NCBI RefSeq assembly: GCF_000430725.1
Contig: NZ_KE387203.1
Coordinates: forward strand, 3,134 to 67,133
DNA from: Azohydromonas australica DSM 1124
GTDB taxonomy: Bacteria; Pseudomonadota; Gammaproteobacteria; Burkholderiales; Burkholderiaceae_C
Reading direction: 5' to 3'
DNA length: 64,000 nt
Positions 54,815-64,000 of the stretch are shown in pieces. Every line of letters starts with the position of its first letter. Position 1 is the first letter of the stretch. The notes below the pieces were generated by a model. That model was not told where the DNA came from. It saw only the letters and a program-made list of their open reading frames with translations, and did no database searches. A program made the translations under genes and the position numbers.

Positions 54815-56164
54815 ATGCCCACCGTGGACCTCGTTTTTCCGCACACCTTCGTTCCCTGGTTCCGGGCGGTCGCGCCCTACATCCACGCCTATCACGGCAA
54901 GACCTTCGTCATCGGCCTGGCCGGCGAGGCCATCGCCGCGGGCAAGCTCAACCAGTTCGTGCAGGACCTCTCCATCCTGCACGCCATGGGCATCAAGCTC
55001 GTGCTGGTGCACGGCTTCAGGCCGCAGGTCAACGAGCAGCTGGCTGCCAAGGGCCACGCCTCGCGCTTCAGCCACGGCATGCGCATCACCGACGAGGTGG
55101 CACTGGACTGCGCGCAGGAGGCTGCGGGGCAGCTGCGCTTCGAGATCGAGGCCGCGTTCTCGCAGGGCCTGCCCAACACGCCCATGGCCAACGCCACGGT
55201 GCGCGTGGTCTCGGGCAACTTCCTGACCGCGCGGCCCGTGGGCATCGTGGACGGCGTGGACTTCATGCACAGCGGCTTCGTTCGCAAGGTGGACGCCGCC
55301 GCCATCCGCCGCACCATCGACTCCGAGACGCTGGTGCTGCTCTCCCCCTTCGGCTTCTCGCCCACCGGCGAAGCCTTCAACCTGGCCATGGAAGAGGTGG
55401 CGACGGCCACCGCCATCGCGCTGCAGGCCGACAAGCTGCTGTTCCTCACCGAGATGCCCGGCATCCGCGAGGACCTCAACGACCCGGAGAGCGCCATCGA
55501 CACCGAGCTGTCGGTGGCCGAGGCCGAGCGGCTGACGGCCTCGCTGCCGCGCCCGACGCTGCCCACCGACACCGCGTTCTACCTGCAGCACTGCGTGCGC
55601 GCGTGCCGCGGCGGCGTGGAGCGCTCGCACATCCTGCCCTTCTCGGTGGACGGCGCACTGCTGATGGAGGTCTTCACCCACGACGGCATCGGCACCATGG
55701 TGGTGGACGAGAAGCTGGAGAGCCTGCGCGAGGCCACCAGCGACGACGTGGGCGGCATTCTGCAGCTCATCGAGCCCTTCGAGCGCGACGGCACGCTGGT
55801 GCGGCGCGAGCGCACGGAAATCGAGCGCGACATCGCCAACTACACCGTCATCGAGCACGACGGCGTGATCTTCGGCTGCGCGGCGCTGTATCCGTACCCC
55901 GAGGCGCGCACGGCCGAGATGGCCGCGCTGACCATCTCGCCGCAGGTGCAGAGCCAGGGCGACGGCGAGCGCATCCTCAAGCGCGTGGAGCAGCGCGCCA
56001 GGGCGCTGGGGCTGGAGAGCATTTTCGTGCTCACCACGCGCACCAAGCACTGGTTCGTCAAGCGCGGCTTCCAGCAGGTGGACCCCGACTGGCTGCCCGA
56101 GGCGCGCAAGCGCAAGTACAACTGGGACCGGCGCTCGCTCGTGCTGGTCAAGAAACTCACCTGA
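54815..56164 (+). CDS. argA: N-acetylglutamate synthase
   Basis: 449 residues from ATG 54815; the frame opens at 54740 but family length favours the later start. No Shine-Dalgarno sequence is visible at either. The N-terminal amino-acid-kinase-like domain (about 1-275) begins [17 protein letters not shown], with [15 protein letters not shown]. The C-terminal GNAT domain (about 300-440) has [19 protein letters not shown] and [16 protein letters not shown]. It transfers acetyl from acetyl-CoA to glutamate, first step of arginine synthesis, and is usually inhibited by arginine. yggX follows by 25 bp. Confidence 0.95.
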   Translation: MPTVDLVFPHTFVPWFRAVAPYIHAYHGKTFVIGLAGEAIAAGKLNQFVQDLSILHAMGIKLVLVHGFRPQVNEQLAAKGHASRFSHGMRITDEVALDCAQEAAGQLRFEIEAAFSQGLPNTPMANATVRVVSGNFLTARPVGIVDGVDFMHSGFVRKVDAAAIRRTIDSETLVLLSPFGFSPTGEAFNLAMEEVATATAIALQADKLLFLTEMPGIREDLNDPESAIDTELSVAEAERLTASLPRPTLPTDTAFYLQHCVRACRGGVERSHILPFSVDGALLMEVFTHDGIGTMVVDEKLESLREATSDDVGGILQLIEPFERDGTLVRRERTEIERDIANYTVIEHDGVIFGCAALYPYPEARTAEMAALTISPQVQSQGDGERILKRVEQRARALGLESIFVLTTRTKHWFVKRGFQQVDPDWLPEARKRKYNWDRRSLVLVKKLT

Positions 56165-56189
56165 AACCCATTCCCCAAGGAGAACCGAC

Positions 56190-56462
56190 ATGGCACGCAT
56201 GGTTCAGTGCATCTACCTGAAGAAAGAAGCCGAGGGCCTCGACTTCGCGCCCTACCCCGGCGAGCTGGGCAAGCGCATCTACGACAACGTCAGCAAGGAA
56301 GCCTTCGAGCTCTGGAAGCGCCACCAGACCATGCTGGTCAACGAGAACCGCCTGAACCTGGCCGACGCGCGCGCCCGCCAGTACCTGGCGCGGCAGATGG
56401 AGCGCTTCTTTTTCGGCGAAGGCGCCGACCAGCCCACGGGCTTCGTGCCGCCCTCGGCCTGA
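56190..56462 (+). CDS. yggX: Oxidative damage protection / Fe(II)-trafficking protein YggX
   Basis: 90 residues, usual size. [19 protein letters not shown] and [19 protein letters not shown] are hallmarks of YggX, and a conserved cysteine sits in position 7. In enterics it protects iron-sulfur clusters from oxidants and shuttles iron. AAGGAG precedes the ATG; it is probably co-transcribed with argA. Confidence 0.96.
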   Translation: MARMVQCIYLKKEAEGLDFAPYPGELGKRIYDNVSKEAFELWKRHQTMLVNENRLNLADARARQYLARQMERFFFGEGADQPTGFVPPSA

Positions 56463-56671
56463 GTTTTCCAGGGGCGGCCGCGCGGCCGCCTTCTCCCGCT
56501 CCAATAGTGCCGGCGCCGGGCTTATATCCCGGGCGTGCAGACGTACCGGGCTGCGCCAAGACCGCGCCGGCTTTTCTCGGTCATTCCCTTGCATCTCGCG
56601 CAACCCGGTTTGTCCCGGTTTTGCTTTCAATAACCTGGCAATTGCGCAGTAACCGCCGAACTGTTTGGAAG

Positions 56672-56680
56672 TGATATATT
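56672..56680 (+). promoter_or_regulatory. Extended -10 promoter of the H-NS gene
   Basis: TGATATATT fits the extended -10 form TGnTATAAT with one mismatch in the hexamer. It is in a locally AT-rich stretch and would start transcription near 56687, about 28 bases before the TTG start. No -35 was recognised. Confidence 0.45.
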
Positions 56681-56714
56681 CCGGCCTCAGCATCATTCAA
56701 ATGAGGAGCTTGAA

Positions 56715-57044
56715 TTGAGCAGCCTGCAGGAACTCCTGAACCAGCGCGCCGAGCTGGAGCGCCAAATTGCCGAAACCCAGCGCCAGGAACGTGACGAAGC
56801 CATTGCCACGATCCGCCAGCTGATGAGCGACCATGGTTTGACGGCGCAGGACCTGACGGCCGGCCGTGGCGGCCTGCGCTCCGCCAATGATGGCGAAGGC
56901 AAGCGCGCCAAGGTAGCGGCCAAATACCGCAATGACGCCACCGGCGAAAGCTGGACCGGCCGTGGCCTGCAACCCAAGTGGCTCAAGGCCGCGCTCGCCG
57001 AAGGCAAGCAGCTGTCGGATTTCCTGATTACCCAGCCGGCCTGA
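56715..57044 (+). CDS. H-NS family nucleoid-associated protein
   Basis: 109 residues from TTG 56715, chosen because AGGAG lies 6 bp upstream. The N-terminal coiled coil (about 1-40, LLNQRAELERQIAETQRQ) makes dimers, and the C-terminal motif YRNDATGESWTGRGLQPKWL is the H-NS DNA-binding loop, as in Bv3F-type betaproteobacterial H-NS. It binds curved AT-rich DNA and silences foreign genes. A strong terminator follows. Confidence 0.92.
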   Translation: MSSLQELLNQRAELERQIAETQRQERDEAIATIRQLMSDHGLTAQDLTAGRGGLRSANDGEGKRAKVAAKYRNDATGESWTGRGLQPKWLKAALAEGKQLSDFLITQPA

Positions 57045-57098
57045 GAACGCGACGCCGTTTAATTGCAGTTCTTCGCGCTGCAGTTCCACTGCGCCTGA

Positions 57099-57123
57099 AA
57101 AGCCGCCCGCGAGGCGGCTTTTT
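57099..57123 (+). terminator. Rho-independent terminator of the H-NS gene
   Basis: AAAGCCGCC (57099-57107) and GGCGGCTTT (57113-57121) form a perfect 9-bp stem around a CGCGA loop, followed by T to 57123. It lies 55 bp after the stop codon and 110 bp before dnaG. Confidence 0.92.
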
Positions 57124-57233
57124 CACGCAAATGCAATAAATTTTTCACAAGCGTGCCGGATATGCGGGCAGCCCGCGCGGCGCGGGCGAGACCATCGCGG
57201 CGGCAGGCCGCGGGGCTTGGCTAGACTCGCCGG

Positions 57234-59093
57234 ATGATCCCACCCGGCTTCGTTCAGGAATTGCTGTCGCGCGTGGACCTCGTGGAGCTCATCGGGCGCC
57301 AGGTCCAGCTCAGGAAGACGGGGGCCAACTACGTCGGTTTGTGTCCCTTCCACGGCGAGAAGAGCCCCAGCTTCACCGTCAGCCCGAGCAAGCAGTTCTA
57401 TCACTGCTTCGGCTGCGGGGCGAACGGCGACGCCATCCGCTTTCTCACCGAGCAGCATGGGCTCGGCTTCGTCGAGGCCGTCAAGGACCTGGCGCAGCAG
57501 GTGGGCCTGACGGTGCCGGAGGACGAGACCGACCCGCGCCGCAAGGAGCTCGCCGCGCAGCAGCGCGAGCACCAGGCCACGCTGGCCGACGTGCTCGCGC
57601 GCGCCGCGGCGCACTACCGCAAGCAGCTCAAGGCCAGCCCGCGCGCCATCGACTACCTCAAGGGCCGCGGGCTCTCGGGCGAGGTCGCCGCGCGCTTCGC
57701 GCTGGGCTACGCGCCCGACGGCTGGCGCGGCCTGGCCAGCGTCTTCCCACGCTACGACGACCCGCTGCTGGTGGAGGCCGGGCTGGTGATCGTGCAGGGC
57801 GAGGAAGGCCCGGAGCAGAAGCGCTACGACCGCTTCCGCGACCGCGTCATGTTCCCCATCCGCAGCGTCAAGGGCGAGGTCATCGCCTTCGGCGCGCGCG
57901 TGCTCGACAAGGGCGAGCCCAAGTACCTGAACTCGCCGGAGACGCCGCTCTTCGTCAAGGGCCGCGAGCTCTACGGCCTGTTCGAGGCCCGCGGCGCGCT
58001 GCGCGACAGCGGCTACGCGCTGGTGACCGAGGGCTACATGGACGTGGTGGCGCTGGCACAGCTGGGGCTGCCGCACGCGGTGGCCACGCTGGGCACGGCC
58101 TGCACGCCGGAGCACGTGGCCAAGCTGCTGCGCTTCACGGAGCAGGTGGTGTTCGCCTTCGACGGCGACGCCGCCGGGCGCCGCGCCGCGGCGCGCGCGC
58201 TGGAGGCGGCGCTGCCGCACGCCACCGACACGCGCTCCTTTCGCTTCCTGTTCCTGCCGCCGGAGCACGACCCGGACTCCTTCGTGCGTGAGCACGGCCG
58301 CGAGGCCTTCGAGCAGGCCGTGGCGCAGGCGGTGCCGCTGTCGCAGCAGCTGCTGGAGCTGGCGGCGCAGGAGTGCGACCTCGGCAGCGTCGAAGGGCGC
58401 GCGCGCATGCTGGCGCAGGCCAAGCCGCTGTGGAGCGCGCTGCCCGAAGGCGCACTGCGGCTGCAGCTGCTGGCCGAGCTGGCGCGCCGTGGCGCGCTGC
58501 CGCTGGAGGAGCTGACGGCGCTGTGGCAGGCGCATCCGGCCGCCCGCCCCGCGCCGCGGCGCGAGGCCCCGGCTGCGGCGCCGCCGGGCGTGGACCTGCC
58601 CGCGCCGGGGTTCAACCGCCCGCGCGGGCCGGCGCGCCGCAGCGGCGGCCGGGTCGCGCCCCGGCAGCGCGAGGACCGGGTGCTGCAGCTGCTGCTGGCG
58701 CATGCCGACTGGTGGGACCAGCTCTCGCCGCAGGCGCACGACCTGCTGCACGCCCTGCCCGCGCCGCATGGCGCGCTGGTGGCCTGGCTGGAGCGCGAGC
58801 TGCACGAGCACGGGCCCCAGCCCTGGGCGGCGCTGCGCCTGGCGCTGGAGCAGGATCCGCTGATCGAGGAAGTGCGCAACGCGCTGCCGGGCGAGGAGCC
58901 CGGCGAGGAAACGCCGGCGGACCTTGAACGCCTGGTGGATGCGCTCCACCTGAAGGACGTGCAGGCCGAGCTCGAAGCGCTGGCGGAGAACCTGCCGGCC
59001 GATGCGGCCGAACGCGAGCAGCACATGGGCCGCATCCGCGAGCTCACGGCGCTGAGCCAGGAGCTGCGCAAGCGCGTGATGGCGGCGGGCTGA
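57234..59093 (+). CDS. dnaG: DNA primase DnaG
   Basis: 619 residues. Zinc-binding domain with CPFHGEKSPSF and HCFGCG near the start, the catalytic core with GRGLSGEVAARFALGYAP, and the TOPRIM fold with VTEGYMDVVAL and FAFDGDAAGRRAA. The C-terminal helicase-binding part is Ala/Arg-rich in its linker. It makes RNA primers for replication with DnaB. TAGACT ends 6 bp before the ATG and there is no clear Shine-Dalgarno sequence, so the message may be leaderless. The rpoD gene follows 383 bp later. Confidence 0.97.
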   Translation: MIPPGFVQELLSRVDLVELIGRQVQLRKTGANYVGLCPFHGEKSPSFTVSPSKQFYHCFGCGANGDAIRFLTEQHGLGFVEAVKDLAQQVGLTVPEDETDPRRKELAAQQREHQATLADVLARAAAHYRKQLKASPRAIDYLKGRGLSGEVAARFALGYAPDGWRGLASVFPRYDDPLLVEAGLVIVQGEEGPEQKRYDRFRDRVMFPIRSVKGEVIAFGARVLDKGEPKYLNSPETPLFVKGRELYGLFEARGALRDSGYALVTEGYMDVVALAQLGLPHAVATLGTACTPEHVAKLLRFTEQVVFAFDGDAAGRRAAARALEAALPHATDTRSFRFLFLPPEHDPDSFVREHGREAFEQAVAQAVPLSQQLLELAAQECDLGSVEGRARMLAQAKPLWSALPEGALRLQLLAELARRGALPLEELTALWQAHPAARPAPRREAPAAAPPGVDLPAPGFNRPRGPARRSGGRVAPRQREDRVLQLLLAHADWWDQLSPQAHDLLHALPAPHGALVAWLERELHEHGPQPWAALRLALEQDPLIEEVRNALPGEEPGEETPADLERLVDALHLKDVQAELEALAENLPADAAEREQHMGRIRELTALSQELRKRVMAAG

Positions 59094-59476
59094 GGGGCGC
59101 GCGGGACGCTGCGTGAACCCTTGCGCAGTCCCGCGTTCGGGCAGCGGGCTGACACTTTTTCGGGCTTGACAAAGCCTTGACTTTTGACCTTCGCCCCCAT
59201 ATGGGGGATAATTGAGGGTTCGTTATCAGCGGCAAGAGTGACAGCAGCGTCATTGGATACCGGATCCGGCCACCCGCGACACGGGGTCATAGAACAGGCC
59301 ATATCTCCGCCCAGGGCTGCGCTATTCCCGAAGTCCACGCGAGCTTGCCCGCCCGAGCCTTTCACAGACCGCGAAACCGGCCATGCGTCGGCGCATGCCC
59401 ATTGGCGGTACGCGCACGCCATGTGCTCGCCCTGTGAAGGCCGGACGTTTGACGCTTTCACCATCCGAGGAATTGC
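59094..59476 (+). other. rpoD promoter region and leader
   Basis: 383 bp without a gene. The promoter cluster lies at 59166-59212, so the leader from about 59219 to the ATG is about 258 nt. GAGGAA lies 6 bp before the rpoD ATG. No clear hairpin terminator for dnaG was seen, so some read-through from dnaG is possible, as in the E. coli macromolecular synthesis operon. Confidence 0.65.
59166..59212 (+). promoter_or_regulatory. Overlapping sigma-70 and sigma-32-type promoters of rpoD
   Basis: TTGACC (59184-59189), 17 bp, then GATAAT (59207-59212) is a good sigma-70 promoter; TTGACA at 59166 and TTGACT at 59177 are nearby spares. CTTGAC (59176-59181), 13 bp, then CCCCAT (59195-59200) matches the heat-shock consensus CTTGAA-N13/14-CCCCAT. 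The spacer ends in the perfect palindrome CCCCCATATGGGGG (59194-59207). Confidence 0.75.
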
Positions 59477-61705
<2,229 letters not shown>

Positions 61706-61723
61706 TCGACCGGTGACGAGAAG

Positions 61724-61750
61724 AAGGCCACCCGAGGGTGGCTTTTTTTT
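61724..61750 (+). terminator. Rho-independent terminator of rpoD
   Basis: AAGGCCACC (from 61724) and GGTGGCTT pair around a 4-base loop (61733-61736), followed by eight T (61743-61750). It lies about 20 bp after the rpoD stop. Confidence 0.95.
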
Positions 61751-61895
61751 GGCCCTTTTGTCAGGCCTGTGAAAGGCGCCCGAAGGCGGCCCCGTCTTCG
61801 GCAATCCGCGGCGGCTGTTGACGGCCCCGGCGCTTCCGGGGCTGTCGTTTTTGTGCACTGAGTCACGCAAGGGGGCAGCTAAACTGCCAGGGCCC

Positions 61896-62861
61896 ATGCC
61901 TCGAATCCTTGAACGCACCGTCCTGTTTGCCGATCTGCGCGGTTCCACCGGGCTGTTCGAGCGCCTGGGCAATGCGGCCGCCAGCACGCTCGTCACGGGC
62001 GCCGTGGGCCTGATCGGCGAGTGCGTGGAGCGCGGCGGCGGGCACGTGGTCAAGACGCTGGGCGACGGCTTGATGGCGGTGTTCGAGGACGCCACCCGCG
62101 CCGTCGCCGCGGCCGACGCCATGCACCTGGCGCTGCAGCGCCCGCCGCGCGGCAGCGGCGCGGCCACCGCCGCGAGCGTGGCCGCCGGCGCGCTCAAGCT
62201 GCAGGTGGCGATGGCGCGCGGCGAGGTGGTGGAGATCGAGAGCGACTGCTTCGGCGACGCCGTCAACGTCGCGGCGCGGCTGCTGGACCACGCGGGCGAC
62301 AACGAGACGCTGGTGACGGTGGACGTGCTCGCCGGGCTGCAGCCCTCGCAGCAGGTGCGCTTCCGCGCGCTGGACCGGCTGCAGCTGCGCGGCCGTGCCG
62401 AGCCGGTGCAGGTGCACCTGCTGCAGAGCCGCCAGGCGGTGACGGACGGCGCGGCCACGCAGTTCGGCGACGCCCTGCCCCTGCCCGGCGAGCCCGAGGC
62501 GCTGCGCCTGAAGTGGCGCGGCCAGGAGCGCATCTTCGCCACCGCCCAGCTGCCGCTGGTGCTGGGCCGCAGCCCGCAGGCCGGCTGCTGCATCGACGAC
62601 TCCCGCGTCTCGCGCTCGCACGCGCGCATCGACTGGCACGGCGGCGCCTTCCAGTTCACCGACCTCAGCTTCAACGGCAGCTACGTGCGCTTCGCCCACG
62701 ACCGCGCCGTGCTGAGCCTGCGCCGCGGCAGCTGCACGCTGCACGGCAGCGGCGAGATCGGCCTGGGCGTGCCGCCGGGCGGCGACGCCAGCGCCCCGGT
62801 GCTGCACTTCGAGGTGCTGCGCCTGGGCGAGGACATCCTCCACGCCGCCGGCGCCCGCTGA
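61896..62861 (+). CDS. Class III nucleotide cyclase with FHA domain
   Basis: 321 residues from ATG 61896. Residues 5-180 form a class III cyclase domain: metal Asp13 in [10 protein letters not shown], Lys53 and Asp57 in [12 protein letters not shown], and [11 protein letters not shown] with the Asn and Arg of the transition-state site. The lysine favours ATP, so cAMP is likely. Residues about 210-315 are FHA-like, with [26 protein letters not shown] and [10 protein letters not shown], a phosphothreonine-binding fold. It is soluble. A TAAACT lies 10 bp before the ATG and no Shine-Dalgarno sequence is seen. The input may be a phosphoprotein. Confidence 0.88.
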   Translation: MPRILERTVLFADLRGSTGLFERLGNAAASTLVTGAVGLIGECVERGGGHVVKTLGDGLMAVFEDATRAVAAADAMHLALQRPPRGSGAATAASVAAGALKLQVAMARGEVVEIESDCFGDAVNVAARLLDHAGDNETLVTVDVLAGLQPSQQVRFRALDRLQLRGRAEPVQVHLLQSRQAVTDGAATQFGDALPLPGEPEALRLKWRGQERIFATAQLPLVLGRSPQAGCCIDDSRVSRSHARIDWHGGAFQFTDLSFNGSYVRFAHDRAVLSLRRGSCTLHGSGEIGLGVPPGGDASAPVLHFEVLRLGEDILHAAGAR

Positions 62862-62959
62862 GCCCGCGCGCCGCGCTTCGCGGCCAACCCGTCCCGTCTT
62901 GCGCCATCCGCCCTTCCCGGCCGCCCGTGCCGCGCCGGGGCATCGGGGACAATTTGGGC

Positions 62960-64000
62960 ATGACATCTCCTGCCTCCCACCGCCACGGCACGGCCGAGCG
63001 CACCGCGGTGCTGCTGGTCAACCTGGGCACGCCCGACGCCCCCACTGCCCCGGCCCTGCGCCGCTACTTGGCCGAGTTCCTGGGCGACCCGCGCGTGGTC
63101 GAAATCCCGCGCGCAGCCTGGCTGCCGATCCTGCACGGCGTGATCCTGCGCGTGCGCCCCGCCAAGTCCGCGGCCAAGTACGCCAGCATCTGGACGGCCG
63201 AGGGCTCGCCGCTGGCGGTGTGGACGCGGCGCCAGGCCGAGGGCCTGCAGCAGCGCCTGCCCGCCTCGGTGCTGGTGCGCCACGCCATGCGCTACGGCAG
63301 CCCCGCCATCCCGCAGGTGCTCGACGAGCTGGCCGCCGCCGGCGCCACGCGCGTGCTGGTGCTGCCGCTGTACCCGCAGTACGCCTCCTCCACCACCGCC
63401 ACCGCCAACGACGCCGTGGGCCGCTGGCTGGCCGCGCAGCGGCGCCAGCCCGAGGTCCGCTTCGTCAACCACTACCCGGACGACGCGGGCTACATCGGCG
63501 CGCTGGCGGCGCAGGTGCGCGCGCACTGGCAGCAGCACGGCCGGGGCACCAAGCTGGTGATGAGCTTCCACGGCGTCCCGAAGCGCACGCTGGAGCTGGG
63601 CGACCCCTACCACTGCGAGTGCCACAAGACGGCGCGGCTGCTGGCCGAGCGCCTGGGGCTGGGCAAGGACGAGTGGCTGGTGACCTTCCAGAGCCGCTTC
63701 GGCAAGGCCGAGTGGCTGCAGCCCTACACCGAGCCCACGCTGGTGGCGCTGGCGCGCGCCGGGCAGCAGCGCGTGGACGTGATGTGCCCCGGCTTCCCGG
63801 CCGACTGCCTGGAGACGCTGGAGGAGATCAACATGGAGGTGCGCACCGCCTTCCTGGGTGCCGGCGGCAAGGCCTACCACTACATCCCCTGCCTCAACGA
63901 CGCCCCGGCCTGGCTCGACGCCCTGGCCGCCCTGGCGCAGCGCCACCTGCAGGGCTGGCCGCTGGAGGACGCGCCCGCGGCCGAGCGCACGCTGCAGCGC
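62960..64000 (+). CDS. hemH: Ferrochelatase (3' end beyond the window)
   Basis: 347 residues are visible, with no stop before the end. [36 protein letters not shown], the catalytic histidine in [11 protein letters not shown], and [15 protein letters not shown] with the conserved Glu all match HemH. It inserts Fe(II) into protoporphyrin IX to make heme, in the last step of the pathway. GACAAT ends 6 bp before the ATG. The visible length is close to the complete protein. Confidence 0.97.
   Translation, partial: MTSPASHRHGTAERTAVLLVNLGTPDAPTAPALRRYLAEFLGDPRVVEIPRAAWLPILHGVILRVRPAKSAAKYASIWTAEGSPLAVWTRRQAEGLQQRLPASVLVRHAMRYGSPAIPQVLDELAAAGATRVLVLPLYPQYASSTTATANDAVGRWLAAQRRQPEVRFVNHYPDDAGYIGALAAQVRAHWQQHGRGTKLVMSFHGVPKRTLELGDPYHCECHKTARLLAERLGLGKDEWLVTFQSRFGKAEWLQPYTEPTLVALARAGQQRVDVMCPGFPADCLETLEEINMEVRTAFLGAGGKAYHYIPCLNDAPAWLDALAALAQRHLQGWPLEDAPAAERTLQR

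Overview
This is chromosomal DNA from a high-GC betaproteobacterium, most likely Burkholderiales and probably Comamonadaceae-like. That rests on gene content, not on any search: a nirBDC cluster ending in a PP2C/kinase fusion gene, an H-NS protein with the short C-terminal DNA-binding motif, YggX, an Entner-Doudoroff pair, 3-hydroxybutyrate metabolism (thiolase end and bdhA), and the dnaG-rpoD order. Nearly all of it is core housekeeping sequence with dense, well-oriented genes. I saw no insertion sequence, prophage or CRISPR array.

Layout. 1-5.1 kb: end of a thiolase gene, a long FliA-type sigma factor and a large hybrid histidine kinase. 5.2-8.7 kb: a tonB-exbB-exbD-exbD energy-transduction operon followed by a metallo-beta-lactamase-fold hydrolase. 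8.7-11.9 kb: a lower-GC block of three minus-strand genes: a cyclic-nucleotide-binding protein with a FliG-like C-terminus, a MotA-like stator subunit and a MotB-like stator subunit. A FliA-type promoter stands in front of it. 12-15.8 kb: an SDR dehydrogenase, glyoxalase I and edd-eda, with a perfect inverted repeat at the edd start. 15.9-28 kb: chaC, a MobA-like gene, pdxH, msrA, a sugar-dehydrogenase-like secreted protein, a DUF748/AsmA-like giant, a YdcF protein, ubiD, a lytic transglycosylase with a long structured leader, and tRNA-Val(GAC). 28-43 kb: relA, an alpha/beta hydrolase, bdhA, a SIMPL protein, ompR-envZ, a fused ispDF, mfd, serB and a Cache-type histidine kinase. 43-49 kb: the assimilatory nitrite reductase operon nirB-nirD-nirC plus the PP2C/kinase gene, with a near-consensus sigma-54 promoter. 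49-64 kb: a small membrane protein, psd, hrpA, argA, yggX, hns, dnaG, rpoD, an FHA-cyclase and the start of hemH.

The most unusual element is the 8.7-11.9 kb operon. A protein with a cNMP-binding domain and a FliG_C-like (torque-ring) domain is encoded with its own stator pair, and it appears to be transcribed by the flagellar sigma factor, a member of which is encoded about 10 kb away. It may be an accessory motor module or motor clutch controlled by a cyclic nucleotide. A class III nucleotide cyclase at 61.9 kb could in principle supply the ligand, but nothing here proves the link.

The other regulatory signals worth attention are the edd operator, the sigma-54 nirB promoter with two upstream boxes, a terminator hairpin that contains the ribosome binding site of the PP2C/kinase gene, and overlapping sigma-70 and sigma-32 promoters of rpoD. 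Coordinates of starts that differ from the longest open frame were chosen from ribosome binding sites and family length.
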